Counted from the first letter of the stretch, positions 32,676 through 41,998 are shown. The stretch: DNA of 64,000 bases from Oscillospiraceae bacterium (GCA_902795345.1 CADBKO010000004.1:1-64000); one strand, 5' to 3'. A program made the numbers and translations. Notes: generated by a model not told the origin, from the letters alone.

Positions 32676-35600
32676 ATGCTTGCGGAATGGATCCTTTCCG
32701 CTTCCGTCCTGACGGCGGCGGTGCTGGTGCTGCGCCTCATGCTCCGGCGGCGCATCTCCCAGAAGCTGCAATACTGGCTGTGGCTGCCGGTGCTGCTGCG
32801 GCTGCTGATCCCCGTGCCGTTGTTCCGCGCCCCGGTGAGTGTGGCGGGCGCGGCGGCGGAGCTGGCCCCGGCGGTGTTTGCCGCGCCTGCCCCGGTTTCC
32901 ACGGTAGGGCCCGGCGCGCCGGTGCATACGTCTGCCCCCGTAAGCAGCGCCCCGGCAGCCGCGACCCCGGCGGACGGCGGCCTGCGGCCAAGCGCGGCCC
33001 CGGTAACGACGCCCGCACCGGCCCCCGTCCCGGCGGTCACGGCGCCTTCGGCAGAGCTGCCGGAAGCCCCGGCGCCCAGCCTCCGTCCTGCCCCGGCACA
33101 GCCCCGGCTGCTGAGCGTCGGGGAGCTGCTGGCTCGGCTCTGGCTGGCGGGGAGCCTGGCCTCCGGCCTCTGGCTCCTGGGGGTGAATCTGCGCTTTTCC
33201 CAGCGCCTCCGCGCCGGACGGCGGGAAAAGGGGCGGCAGGGCAGGCTTCCTGTTTATATCAGCCCGGAGGCGGCTTCCCCCTGCCTGTTCGGCCTCCTGC
33301 GCCCCGCCGTCTATCTGACGGAGGCCTGCGAGACCGTGCCGGAAGGGCAGCTCCGGCAGATCCTGCTCCACGAGGAGACCCATTATAAGCAGCTGGACCA
33401 CCTCTGGGGCTGCCTCCGCTGCCTGGCCCTGGCGGTCTGGTGGTGGAATCCTCTGGTGTGGCTGGCAGCATCGTGCAGCCGCCGGGACGGGGAGCTGAGC
33501 TGCGATGAAAAGGTGATGCTCATCCTGGGGGAGGAGGCCAGGCTGGACTATGGGCGCACCCTGGTGGCCCTCCTGCCCGCCAAGGCGCCCCGGCCCATGC
33601 TCAGCGCCGCCACCCTCTCCGGCGGGGCCAGGGCCATGAAGGAACGCCTGGACCGCATCGTGAAGAGGCCGAAGTCCTGGGTGCTCGCCGCCGTCGCGGT
33701 GCTGCTCCTGGCCCTCGCCGCCGTGGGCTGCACCTTCGCGGGAAAAGGGGAGGGCACACCCGTGACGCCCACCCCCGCGCCCACCCTGGGTCCGGGGGAG
33801 GAGTGGCTGCTGGCGGACAGAACGGCGGAGGAGATCGACGCCATCCAATATCACCTCTTCACCTGGGAGACCTATACCCTGCGCCGGGGCATGGAGGGCT
33901 TTGACGAAGCCCTGGACATGCTGCTGGCGCTGCGGGGCGCGCCCTGCGGCGACCCGCCGGCGGGGCCGTCGGTGAAGCGGACGCTGGATTTCGGCAAGCG
34001 GGTGAATCTGGATTACGATGGGAGCGCCCTGCGGGGCTTCTTCAGCGACCACTGGCTGGATCTGAGCGCCATGGGCAGGCCCGACGAGGCGCTTGCCGCC
34101 ATCTTTGAACGCTGCGGGGAGAAATATGTGCCCGAAACGCGGCTTGCGGACCACGGGGACCAGGCTCTCGACGGCAAAATGAAGGTCTCCGCCGAGCTCC
34201 CGGTGTATGACTATGACGCCGTGCAGGCCGCCATCGGGCAGAGAAAGCGGGATTACCTGGCCGCCGGGGACAGGAACCACGAGCCCGACGGCTCCTGTGT
34301 TATGCTGACGCTGGAAAATACCTCGGAAGACGACCTGGCCTATGGCGACCTTATGCTGGAAGTCCGGCGGGACGGGGCCTGGTACGGAGTCTGGCTCTAT
34401 AACGACTTCGGCTCCCAGGCAGTATACAACTGGCTTTACGCGGGGGAGACGAAGGAACGCAGGCTGGACCTGTCCTTTTACGACGATCCCCTGTCGCCGG
34501 GGCTCTACCGGGTCGTGATCCCCTACGGCGCATCCGGCAGGAGCATCAAGCTGAATCGCATCGCCTGGGCGGAATTCGAGATCCGCGACGGCGAGACCCA
34601 GCCGGAGCCCTGGGACGGCAAGGAGCAGCTCATGGGCAAGACTGAGCCGGAGAAGGTAAACAGCATCCTGTGCCGCCTGCCCTATGAAGACCGTTATACC
34701 CTCCGGGAGGGGGACATGGGCTTTGCAGCGGCCAGAGATTTCCTCTTTTCCCTGCGGGGGATGCCTTGTGAGAGGCCGGACTTCCTGGTTTTGCGCAGCT
34801 TTGAGCCGGACGAAGGCCCGGCCGTGACCCTGGGCTTCGACGGGGAGCGGGTCTACGGCTGCCTGGGTACGGGGTTCTGGCTCCTGCTGGACGCACCGGG
34901 CAGGCCGGATCAGGAGCTGACGGAGGTTTTCCTCCGCTGGGGCGAAAAGGAAGTCTACACCGCCACTTATCCCTCCGAATACGAGGGTATGGCCGTGGAC
35001 GAACATGTCACGCTGACCTTGGATAAGACCGTCGTGGATCGGAATGTCCTGCTTGCGGAAATGGCGGCTTATCGGGAGGAATACATGGAACGGGGCAGGC
35101 AGGCGGCCGAACGGTCTGGGGATTTTACCCTGCGGGCCACCCTGGTGAACGATTCCGGGGAGACGATCCGCTTCGGGGAGTACGCGGCGCTGGAAATGCT
35201 GCAGGACGGGGAATGGCGCACGATCCCCATGCGCAGCGGCTTCGGCTATTTCGATATTGCCCACATCCTGGAAGCGGGAGGCGTTTATGAAAATCTGGGC
35301 GTCTCCTTCCTGTGTTACTATGAAGAAATGCTGACGCCGGGGCGCTACCGCCTCAGCCTGAGCTATAAGCCGGGCAGGCTCGGGAACCCCGACCACGTCG
35401 CATACGCAGAGTTTGAGATCACGGACGGGCCTCCCCAGCCGATGGTCTATATCCCCCTGTGGCAGGATTATCCGGCGACGGAGGACCACGAGGCCTATCA
35501 CCTCCTCTTCCGGGTCCCCGCAGGCTGGTCCAGTGTGGATTTGAGTCCGGAGGAAGCCCGGGCGCAGGTCCATCTCTATCTCTATAACGGCACGGAGGAC

Positions 35601-36533
35601 CGGCATTATATCCGGGATGAAGCGGGGAAGATCATCGGGGCCTTTGGCTGCATGTCCTATGCGGTGACGCCGGGGGAGGAGACGGATCCCCGGGCCGTTT
35701 ACGGCTCCATCGCCATCGGAAACGGCTACCGCTTCGATGTGTCCGGCAGCTATGTGCCCCTTGCCCGGCGGGACCGGGGAGAAAGCGGGCGGGTGCAGGC
35801 GGTCTATTCGGAAGCCTTCCTGCGTCCCTTCACGGAAAACGCGGCGGAAACGCGGAAGGAGGGCTTCCTCTGCTATGACCGCGCCCTGGGGGTCTATGCC
35901 GCGGTGGAACTGGAGCCGGGGGTGCTGACGGAGGAGGAGATGGACACCCTGGCCCGCAGCCTCAATATGGAGCCGGAAGCCCCGGAGCCGGAGCCTGTCG
36001 CCCGCTACACGCCGGAAGGGGAAGCCTTCGGCAGCTATGAGGAGGCCAGGGCGGACACGGAGGCCATCTCCTTTCAGTGGGTGGACAAGCCCCATACCTA
36101 TGAAATGGCCGTAAAAACCTCGGCCCCCCTCACCGTTGACCTGGAGCGGGAGTTCCCGGGCTTCGGCACGCTGCTGTGCGGGAGCCTGCCGTCCGGAAGC
36201 CCTATCGGAGACCCCGCCTATCTGTTTTTCCTCACGGAGGAAGGGACGCGCTACGCCCTGCCGACCCCCGGCAGCATCATGACCGGCCTGCCCCTGGACA
36301 CGGAAGGCGGGGCCCGGGCTTCCAAGGGCGAAGCCTTCCAATTGGAGTTTCCTCGGGAGAGCTCGGTCCGCTGGTGGACCCGCTGCGAAGCGCCCGTCAA
36401 CATCTTTGGAAATCTCTACGACCCGGAGAGCATGCCGGAGCCGGGAGAAGCCGTGTTCCGGGGCGGCACCCTCGTCTGGGACCTGGACGTTTCCACCATG
36501 GAGGTCATCATCTGGTTCCGGCCGGAGGAGTAA
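32676..36533 (+). CDS. Giant M56 (BlaR1-like) receptor peptidase with duplicated ectodomain modules
   Basis: A 1285-residue membrane protein. Transmembrane segments lie near residues 5-25, 33-52, 150-172 and 258-280, with the M56 zinc motif HEETH at 232-236 and a downstream SCDEKVM. A fifth segment (about 335-353, VLAAVAVLLLALAAVG) leads outside. M56 enzymes cut a BlaI-type repressor after sensing an extracellular signal. The ~930-residue ectodomain has two related modules (about 383-640 and 657-915). Each has YTLR.G..GF, GRPD..L..iF and a final A(W/Y)AEFEI strand, with an Ig-like half (LENTSEDD, LVNDSGET). A unique region (about 923-1285) follows. BlaR1 carries a penicillin-binding domain instead, which is absent here. 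The downstream lipoprotein has the same modules. The ligand is unknown. Confidence 0.88.
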   Translation: MLAEWILSASVLTAAVLVLRLMLRRRISQKLQYWLWLPVLLRLLIPVPLFRAPVSVAGAAAELAPAVFAAPAPVSTVGPGAPVHTSAPVSSAPAAATPADGGLRPSAAPVTTPAPAPVPAVTAPSAELPEAPAPSLRPAPAQPRLLSVGELLARLWLAGSLASGLWLLGVNLRFSQRLRAGRREKGRQGRLPVYISPEAASPCLFGLLRPAVYLTEACETVPEGQLRQILLHEETHYKQLDHLWGCLRCLALAVWWWNPLVWLAASCSRRDGELSCDEKVMLILGEEARLDYGRTLVALLPAKAPRPMLSAATLSGGARAMKERLDRIVKRPKSWVLAAVAVLLLALAAVGCTFAGKGEGTPVTPTPAPTLGPGEEWLLADRTAEEIDAIQYHLFTWETYTLRRGMEGFDEALDMLLALRGAPCGDPPAGPSVKRTLDFGKRVNLDYDGSALRGFFSDHWLDLSAMGRPDEALAAIFERCGEKYVPETRLADHGDQALDGKMKVSAELPVYDYDAVQAAIGQRKRDYLAAGDRNHEPDGSCVMLTLENTSEDDLAYGDLMLEVRRDGAWYGVWLYNDFGSQAVYNWLYAGETKERRLDLSFYDDPLSPGLYRVVIPYGASGRSIKLNRIAWAEFEIRDGETQPEPWDGKEQLMGKTEPEKVNSILCRLPYEDRYTLREGDMGFAAARDFLFSLRGMPCERPDFLVLRSFEPDEGPAVTLGFDGERVYGCLGTGFWLLLDAPGRPDQELTEVFLRWGEKEVYTATYPSEYEGMAVDEHVTLTLDKTVVDRNVLLAEMAAYREEYMERGRQAAERSGDFTLRATLVNDSGETIRFGEYAALEMLQDGEWRTIPMRSGFGYFDIAHILEAGGVYENLGVSFLCYYEEMLTPGRYRLSLSYKPGRLGNPDHVAYAEFEITDGPPQPMVYIPLWQDYPATEDHEAYHLLFRVPAGWSSVDLSPEEARAQVHLYLYNGTEDRHYIRDEAGKIIGAFGCMSYAVTPGEETDPRAVYGSIAIGNGYRFDVSGSYVPLARRDRGESGRVQAVYSEAFLRPFTENAAETRKEGFLCYDRALGVYAAVELEPGVLTEEEMDTLARSLNMEPEAPEPEPVARYTPEGEAFGSYEEARADTEAISFQWVDKPHTYEMAVKTSAPLTVDLEREFPGFGTLLCGSLPSGSPIGDPAYLFFLTEEGTRYALPTPGSIMTGLPLDTEGGARASKGEAFQLEFPRESSVRWWTRCEAPVNIFGNLYDPESMPEPGEAVFRGGTLVWDLDVSTMEVIIWFRPEE

Positions 36534-36552
36534 TCGGGCGCAGTCCCTTCTT

Positions 36553-36597
36553 CGTCATCGCGAGGGCCGATGTCGGCCCGTGGCGATCCGTACCCCC
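36553..36597 (+). repeat. Short hairpin repeat related to 32034-32080
   Basis: CGTCATCGCGAGGGCC, a short stem (GGGCCGA/TCGGCCC), and GTGGCGATCCGTACC match the inner unit at 32035-32080 in both flanks while the stem sequence differs. It lies between the M56 stop and the ribosome site of the lipoprotein gene. Compensating stem changes with fixed flanks are typical of dispersed intergenic repeats. Confidence 0.6.
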
Positions 36598-36618
36598 ATC
36601 TCCAAAGGAGGTCTGAAA

Positions 36619-38436
36619 ATGCTGCTTAAAAAACCGATTGCCCCGGCTCTGGCCGCCGTGGCGCTGCTGGCGGTCCTGGCCGCAGGCTGCGTTAAGGGCG
36701 GCGGCGCGGGGGAGAGCCCGCCCCCAGCGCCCCCTTCGGCGACTGCGGAAGCGCCAGCGCCTGCCGTCACGCTTTCCCCCACCCCCGCGCCCACCCTCAG
36801 CGGCGAGCCGCAGCCGGTCCTGGAGACCTACGGCATCGACCCGGCGGAGATCGGCGAGATGACCTATTCCTTCCATGCCTTCGGGACGAGGACCCTGCGC
36901 AGGGGAGAGGGAGGCTTCGATCAGGTCCTGGCGCTGCTGGCGTCTCTGAAAGGCGCGCCGGTGAAGGCCCAGCGCACGGTTGACCGGACGCTGGAGCTGG
37001 ATTCCTGCTTGCATCCCCTGTTCATCGGCTCCGACGGGGAACGGACCTATATCTCCCTGGGCTGGGAGGATTTCCTGCTCCTGGACACGGACGGGCGGCC
37101 CGACGAGGAGCTGGAGGCCCTCTTTGCCGCCTACGCCCCCGAGCCTTATCAGTCTCCCATACTCTTCGACGGCAGCGCCTACCGGTCAGACGGCGGCCTG
37201 AGCCTCACGGCAGCGCAGCCGACTTATGACTATGCCGCCATGCAGGCGGCCATCCCCATCTCCCGCCGCCGCTATTATGCGCTAGACGGCGGCGCGCCGG
37301 AGGAAGAAGCCGTGGTGCGCCTGACGGCGGAGAATCAGGGCGACGAGCCGATCGACTACCATCTTCCCGCGCTGCTGGCCCTGCGGGATGGGGAATGGGT
37401 CTGGGTGCCCACCCTCTCTCCCATCGCAACGACCTATGAGCGGAAATGCCTGCAGCCGGGGGAAAGCCTGGAAACCGGCCTGACCATGGACTATTATGCC
37501 GACCCCCTGCCGCCGGGGAAATACTGCGCCTGCATGGTCTATTCCGTGGGGGAGAAGCCGAAGCAGTTCAGCACCCACATCGCCTACGCCCCCTTCGAGA
37601 TCGTGGGCGAAGTCCCCGAGGACGGCAGGGAGCCCCTCATGGACGGCGTGAAGCTGGAAAAGGTCCGGCGCATCACCTATACCCTGCGGTCTTGGGACGA
37701 ATACACCCTGATCCAGGGGCAGGAGGGCTTCGATGAAGCCCTTGCGCTGCTCCGGTCCCTCCGGGGCGCTTCCTGGGGGCGGAGGCTGGAGGAGATCGAG
37801 ATCCAATGCTCCCGCAGCTTTACCCTGAATACAATGCAGGAGCTGACTCTGGCTTTCGACGGCGACTGGGTCTTCGGCAGGGTGGACGGCGGGGATTGGC
37901 GCCTGTTGGATCTGGACGGCAGGCCGGACCAGCAGCTGACGAACATCTTCCTGCGCTGGGGAGAAAAGGCCTCGGCGGCGGAGAGCATCCCGGCGGACCA
38001 TACCGGCCTGCGGGCGGGGGAAAGCCTCTCCGTCCGCTCGGAGGCCCCGGCCTATGAGCTGGAGGCCATGCTTGCCGCCATGGAAGCCTATCTCGTCCGC
38101 TATCGGGAAGAAGGCAGGGAAGCGGAGCGGGATGATGAGACGTTCGGCGTCCGCTTTGTATGGGAAAACCGGACGGAGGAACGGATCAATATTGAGGACT
38201 ACAGTCTCGAAACGTTGAGGGACGGGGAATGGTATACCGTTCCTTTCCGCAAATATACCGTCTCCATGCTGCCCCTTACGCTGGAAGGGGGAGAAAAGAC
38301 CGCAGGTTTCCTGTCGCTGCTTGACTTCGACGGGGAAAACCTGACGCCAGGGCGCTGGCGGCTCTGCCTGCGGTATGGCATCGGGGAGGACGCCAGCCGA
38401 GTCTGGGCAGCTTACGCGGAATTTGAGTTTCGCTGA
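36619..38436 (+). CDS. Lipoprotein carrying two modules shared with the M56 receptor
   Basis: The ATG at 36619 follows AAAGGAGG. The 605-residue product has a lipoprotein signal (lipobox LAAGC, Cys 24) and a Pro/Ala linker. Two tandem modules follow, at about residues 70-330 and 340-605. Each repeats the receptor motifs: RTLRRGEGGFDQ / YTLIQGQEGFDEAL, GRPDEELEALF / GRPDQQLTNIF, an Ig-like half with LTAENQGDEP / VWENRTEERI, and the closing AYAPFEI / AYAEFEF. It therefore looks like a free, membrane-anchored version of the receptor ectodomain. It may modulate signalling or bind the same ligand. It is in the same orientation, 85 nt after the receptor, with a hairpin repeat between. It ends at a terminator. 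Confidence 0.85.
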   Translation: MLLKKPIAPALAAVALLAVLAAGCVKGGGAGESPPPAPPSATAEAPAPAVTLSPTPAPTLSGEPQPVLETYGIDPAEIGEMTYSFHAFGTRTLRRGEGGFDQVLALLASLKGAPVKAQRTVDRTLELDSCLHPLFIGSDGERTYISLGWEDFLLLDTDGRPDEELEALFAAYAPEPYQSPILFDGSAYRSDGGLSLTAAQPTYDYAAMQAAIPISRRRYYALDGGAPEEEAVVRLTAENQGDEPIDYHLPALLALRDGEWVWVPTLSPIATTYERKCLQPGESLETGLTMDYYADPLPPGKYCACMVYSVGEKPKQFSTHIAYAPFEIVGEVPEDGREPLMDGVKLEKVRRITYTLRSWDEYTLIQGQEGFDEALALLRSLRGASWGRRLEEIEIQCSRSFTLNTMQELTLAFDGDWVFGRVDGGDWRLLDLDGRPDQQLTNIFLRWGEKASAAESIPADHTGLRAGESLSVRSEAPAYELEAMLAAMEAYLVRYREEGREAERDDETFGVRFVWENRTEERINIEDYSLETLRDGEWYTVPFRKYTVSMLPLTLEGGEKTAGFLSLLDFDGENLTPGRWRLCLRYGIGEDASRVWAAYAEFEFR

Positions 38437-38445
38437 TCCCGGGAC

Positions 38446-38484
38446 AAAAAAAGAGCGCTGCGGGCTTTTGCCCGCAGCGCCTTT
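38446..38484. terminator. Bidirectional terminator
   Basis: The arms GCGCTGCGGGC (38455-38465) and GCCCGCAGCGC (38470-38480) are perfect. The plus tail is CTTTG; the minus tail is TCTTTTTTT, which efficiently ends the URO-D-family transcript from the other side. Confidence 0.8.
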
Positions 38485-38501
38485 GTATGTGCTGCGCGAG
38501 A

Positions 38502-39548
38502 TTACATATACCCGATCTTCTCGTACTGCAGAGGAGCGCGCTGGATCTCGTCCTTCTTGATGCCGAAGTGGGTCTCGTTGTAGTCGTCGATGGCTTCCAT
38601 GATGGTGTCGTAGACGCCGTCGTAGATGCTGCCCGGGCCGCCCTGAGCGACGCAGGGGATGAAGGCCTTGGGGGTGCAGGCATCCAGCATCTTGAAGACC
38701 TTTTCCCGGATGTCTTCTCTGGTCCAGCCCTCGTAATCGAAGTCGGCCCCGTCGAAGCCGCCCATGAAGCCGATTTGGCCGCAGTATTTCCGGGTCAGGT
38801 TGGGCAGATCGTTGGAGCTCATGCAGCCCTGCCAAACGTCGATGCCCATTTCGATCATATCCGGCACCAGGGTGGCGCCGTAGCTGTCGGAGTGGTGGAT
38901 GATCAGCTCGCAGCCGTGGGACTTGTAGTAGCCGTAGATCTCCTTGTAGGGCTCCACGAAGAAGTCCTCGAACATCTCGGGGCTCATGAAGGTGCTGGTG
39001 CGGCTGCCCCAGTCGTCATGATGGAACAGGGCGTTGGGCTTCAGGTTCTTGCAGATGCCCTCGGCCAGCTTCAGCTCATACTCGGTGAGATACTTGATGA
39101 GGTCATGCATCTCATCGGGATACTCATAGAGGTTGATCATGGTGTTCTGGATCTCGCCCAGGTGGTGGCACTGCTCAAAGAGACCGGGGGCCACAAAGGG
39201 GGTCCGGTAAGCCAGGTTGTCGTCGGTCTTGTCCAGGATCTCCTTCAGCATGGCCCATTCTTCATCCTTGAACTCCAGAGAGGGGGCATGGACATAATCC
39301 TGCCAGTGCTCGATGTCCTTGATGACGATGGTATCCGGCCTGTGGACGGGGAAAGCGCCGGGAGTGCCGATGGGGTAGCTGTAGGTGACGCCCCAGGCGT
39401 TCTTCACGTTCTCCTGCCCGTAGGAAGGGGAGGGACTGTGAAAGAGGGCGGGGTGGAGGATCAGGCGAATGGCCTCATACTGGTTGGCATAGCGGTCGGG
39501 GTTCAGACCCTTGGCGGCCTGATAGTAGTTTTCTTTCGGGGACAGCAT
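38502..39548 (-). CDS. URO-D superfamily protein (methyltransferase-like)
   Basis: The start at 39548 (MLSPKENYYQAAKG) follows GAGGTG and a strong promoter; the frame to 39620 would overlap the promoter. The 348-residue protein has the uroporphyrinogen-decarboxylase fold motifs found in cobalamin-dependent methyltransferases of the MtaA/CmuA type. These include the HHDDWGSRTSTFMSPEMF segment, ELIIHHSDSYGATLVPDMIE and WQGCMSSNDL. Some family members transfer methyl groups between corrinoid proteins and thiols. It lacks the N-terminal substrate-arginine motif of true HemE, and no haem or corrinoid-protein gene is near. It stands alone between terminators; the substrate is unknown. Confidence 0.8.
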   Translation of the reverse strand: MLSPKENYYQAAKGLNPDRYANQYEAIRLILHPALFHSPSPSYGQENVKNAWGVTYSYPIGTPGAFPVHRPDTIVIKDIEHWQDYVHAPSLEFKDEEWAMLKEILDKTDDNLAYRTPFVAPGLFEQCHHLGEIQNTMINLYEYPDEMHDLIKYLTEYELKLAEGICKNLKPNALFHHDDWGSRTSTFMSPEMFEDFFVEPYKEIYGYYKSHGCELIIHHSDSYGATLVPDMIEMGIDVWQGCMSSNDLPNLTRKYCGQIGFMGGFDGADFDYEGWTREDIREKVFKMLDACTPKAFIPCVAQGGPGSIYDGVYDTIMEAIDDYNETHFGIKKDEIQRAPLQYEKIGYM

Positions 39549-39591
39549 ACGGTTCACCTCTCCATTCAGTAGTGGTTCTGTTCGGTGTAGA

Positions 39592-39620
39592 ATTATATCA
39601 ATTCTGCGCCCCGAGGTCAA
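39592..39620 (-). promoter_or_regulatory. Promoter of the URO-D-family gene
   Basis: On the minus strand TTGACC and TATAAT are separated by 17 bp, 43 bp before the ATG at 39548. Confidence 0.8.
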
Positions 39621-39663
39621 GGAAAATCCTTCCTGCAGGCTTCAACAGAAACGAAAGGGCGGT

Positions 39664-40449
39664 TTAACCTACCGGGGAGTCGATAAAACGGCAGCCCCAG
39701 GCCTCCGCCTGCCGCCGCCATGATTCAAAGCCGAAGCACAGCGTCCCCGGGGCGTGGCTGTCGCTGCTGAGGAGGAACCTTGCCCCTCGCTGACCCAGAT
39801 ACCGGAGGATGGGCGGCGCGGGATAGGGGACGGAGCGGTAGCCCCGGCCGATGGCCCCGGTGTTGATCTCAAAGGGGAGGCCGCTATCAAGCAGCTTCTC
39901 CGCCGCAGCCTGCCAGGCGCGCACATAGCGGGGGTGCCCTTCGTCGAAAAGCGGCTCCTGCTCATTGAATTTGGCGATCAGGTCGAAGTGGCCCACGACG
40001 CTGCACCCGGGTATCTCCGGCACCCGGCTCACCGTATCGAAATAGGCTTCCGCGAAAGCGTAGATATCCCCGCCGAAGCCCTTTTCCGCCCCGGCGCGGA
40101 GGTGCGCCGGGGATTCGTCCACCGGCAGAAAGGCGTTCCCCGCCCAGACATAGTGCACCGAGCCGATCACATAGTCATAGCCCTCCGTGGGCTCCAGGCT
40201 GTAATAATCCTGCTCGACCCCGCAGAGGATGTCCAGCTTCCCGGCATATGCTTCCCGCAGGGCTTCTGCCTCCCGGCGGTATTCCGCAGTCCCGGCGGGG
40301 GACATGCACCAAACTTCGTCGAAGAAGGTGTAGCTGTGGCCGGAGAAGCCCAGCCTGTCCAGCCCCGCGGCCAGGGCCGCTTCCGCCATCTCGGCGGGGG
40401 TCGCCTTCCCGTCGCACCAGCTGGTATGGAGGTGGTAATCTGCCCTCAA
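39664..40449 (-). CDS. hisJ: Histidinol-phosphate phosphatase, PHP type
   Basis: A 261-residue PHP-superfamily phosphatase (HisJ/HisK type) that removes phosphate from histidinol phosphate. Metal-binding motifs are [10 protein letters not shown] at the N-terminus, [30 protein letters not shown] and SSDSHAPG. The start is TTG at 40449 within TTGA, overlapping the hisIE stop by 4 bp. AGGAG lies eight bases upstream. It is the last gene of the histidine operon and supplies the phosphatase step missing from the monofunctional HisB. No clear terminator follows. Confidence 0.9.
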   Translation of the reverse strand: MRADYHLHTSWCDGKATPAEMAEAALAAGLDRLGFSGHSYTFFDEVWCMSPAGTAEYRREAEALREAYAGKLDILCGVEQDYYSLEPTEGYDYVIGSVHYVWAGNAFLPVDESPAHLRAGAEKGFGGDIYAFAEAYFDTVSRVPEIPGCSVVGHFDLIAKFNEQEPLFDEGHPRYVRAWQAAAEKLLDSGLPFEINTGAIGRGYRSVPYPAPPILRYLGQRGARFLLSSDSHAPGTLCFGFESWRRQAEAWGCRFIDSPVG

Positions 40450-41093
40450 GTCATCTTCTCCTGCTTCACCTTATGGTCGATCACATGGCGGGAGGCCAGC
40501 TCGGCGCGCACCTCCTCCAGGCTGATGCCCGCCTGGGTCATGAGCACCATGACGTGATAGGCCAGGTCCGCGATCTCATAGATGGTCTCCTTCTTGTCCT
40601 CGGCCTTGGCGGCGATGATGACCTCCGTGGATTCCTCCCCCACCTTCTTGAGGATCTTGTCCAGCCCCTTGTCGAAAAGATAGGTGGTGTAGGAACCCTC
40701 GGGCCGGTCCTTCATCCTTCCTTCCAGCAGGCCCATGAGGCCGCTGAGGGTGAAATCCCCCCGGCTGGAGCTTTCCCACAAGGGGTACTCGAAGCAGCTC
40801 TCCGTCCCCAGGTGGCAGGCGGGGCCGTCGGGCTCCGCCAGGATCAGCAGGCTGTCCCGGTCGCAGTCCGAGGCGATGGAGACGATGTGCTGGTAATTGC
40901 CGCTGGTCTCACCCTTGAGCCACAGCTCCTGCCGGCTCCGGCTCCAGAAGCAGCATAGCTCCTTCTCCATGCTGACGCGCAGGCTCTCTTCGTTCATCCA
41001 GGCCAGCATCAGCACCCGCCGGGTGCGCACGTCCTGCACGATAGCGGGGATCAGGCCCTGCTCGTTCCATTTCAGTTCCTTCATGTCGATCAT
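40446..41093 (-). CDS. hisI: Bifunctional phosphoribosyl-AMP cyclohydrolase / phosphoribosyl-ATP pyrophosphatase
   Basis: A 215-residue HisIE fusion catalysing steps 2 and 3 of histidine synthesis. The cyclohydrolase half (about 1-110) has [28 protein letters not shown], the metal site SDCDRDSLL and [12 protein letters not shown]. The pyrophosphatase half (about 118-205) has [32 protein letters not shown] and [13 protein letters not shown]. The gene follows a 143-bp gap after hisF that contains mutually exclusive pairing segments (see 41096-41159), unlike the tight coupling elsewhere in the operon. The ribosome-binding sequence AAAGGA lies in one of those segments. Confidence 0.94.
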   Translation of the reverse strand: MIDMKELKWNEQGLIPAIVQDVRTRRVLMLAWMNEESLRVSMEKELCCFWSRSRQELWLKGETSGNYQHIVSIASDCDRDSLLILAEPDGPACHLGTESCFEYPLWESSSRGDFTLSGLMGLLEGRMKDRPEGSYTTYLFDKGLDKILKKVGEESTEVIIAAKAEDKKETIYEIADLAYHVMVLMTQAGISLEEVRAELASRHVIDHKVKQEKMT

Positions 41094-41095
41094 GA

Positions 41096-41159
41096 TTTAT
41101 GACCATTCCTTTCACTTGGGGTGGATGCACAAAAGACCATTTTGAGGAATGGTCATAAA
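41096..41159 (-). promoter_or_regulatory. Candidate switch-like leader in front of hisI
   Basis: Read on the minus strand, segment 1 (41159-41146) can pair with segment 2 (41141-41135; GACCATT/AATGGTC, then TTTT), giving a small terminator-like hairpin. It can instead pair along 14 perfect bases with segment 3 (41109-41096, GGAATGGTCATAAA). Segment 3 includes the GGA of the hisI ribosome site. The two folds exclude each other. The first stem is short (7 bp), so its strength is uncertain. Confidence 0.5.
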
Positions 41160-41216
41160 GTGCCATGTTTTTCGGTTGCCGCCTTGGGGCGAGAAAAACG
41201 GCTCAATCAAGTATAA

Positions 41217-41236
41217 GGTTGAAACTTGTTTCAACC
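41217..41236 (-). terminator. Palindrome directly after hisF
   Basis: GGTTGAAA and TTTCAACC around a four-base centre abut the hisF stop codon. The minus-strand tail (TTATACTTG) is not a good T tract, so this is more likely a partial terminator or RNA 3' end. Confidence 0.4.
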
Positions 41237-41998
41237 CTATACCTCCCGGACAGGGATGCCCCGCCTGCGCAGGGCCTTTTTCAGCTCGGGGATAGCCACT
41301 TCCCCGAAATGGAAGATGGAGGCGGCCAGACCCGCGTCCACCCTGGGCAGCGTCTCAAACAGGGTGATGAAATCCTCGATCTTTCCCGCGCCGCCGGAGG
41401 CGATCACCGGCACGCTGACGGCGTTGGAGACTGCCTCCAGCATTTCCAGGTCGAAGCCGCCCTTTACCCCGTCGGTGTCGATGGAATTGAGGACGATCTC
41501 CCCGGCCCCCAGCTCCACGCCCTTTTTGATCCAGCTGATGGCCTCCAGGCCCGTGTCCTCCCGGCCACCCTTGGCGAATACCCGGAACTGGCCGTCCAGC
41601 CGCTTCACGTCGGCGGAGAGGACCACGCACTGGTCCCCGTATTTCCGGGAGGCCTCCCGGATGAGCTCCGGGTTCCGGATGGCGCCGGAATTGACGCTCA
41701 CCTTGTCCGCCCCGCATTTCAGCACCCGGTCGAAATCCTCCACCGTGTTGATGCCGCCCCCCACGGTGAGGGGGATAAAGACGGTCCTTGCCGTTTCGCA
41801 GAGCACATCGGTAAAGAGCCTGCGCCCCTCGGCGGAGGCGGTGATGTCGTAAAAGACCAGCTCGTCGGCCCCGCAGTCGGAGTAGTATTTCGCCAGCTCC
41901 ACGGGGGAGGAGACGTCGTTCAGGCCCGTGAAGTTCACGCCCTTGACGACCCGCCCGTTCTTCACGTCCAGGCAGGGGATGATCCGTTTCGTATTCAT
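41237..41998 (-). CDS. hisF: Imidazole glycerol phosphate synthase, cyclase subunit
   Basis: A 253-residue (beta/alpha)8 barrel that, with HisH, forms imidazole glycerol phosphate and AICAR. It has the N-terminal catalytic aspartate in [18 protein letters not shown], the second in [18 protein letters not shown] form (LNSIDTDGV), phosphate-binding [10 protein letters not shown] and [11 protein letters not shown], and the C-terminal AASIFHFGE. It overlaps hisA by 4 bp and is followed by an unusually long gap before hisI. Confidence 0.96.
   Translation of the reverse strand: MNTKRIIPCLDVKNGRVVKGVNFTGLNDVSSPVELAKYYSDCGADELVFYDITASAEGRRLFTDVLCETARTVFIPLTVGGGINTVEDFDRVLKCGADKVSVNSGAIRNPELIREASRKYGDQCVVLSADVKRLDGQFRVFAKGGREDTGLEAISWIKKGVELGAGEIVLNSIDTDGVKGGFDLEMLEAVSNAVSVPVIASGGAGKIEDFITLFETLPRVDAGLAASIFHFGEVAIPELKKALRRRGIPVREV

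Noticed and set aside
32505..36341. 1278-codon minus-strand open frame
   Set aside because: It is antisense to the M56 receptor, with arginine/proline-rich sequence and no domain; the plus strand has clear motifs and signals.
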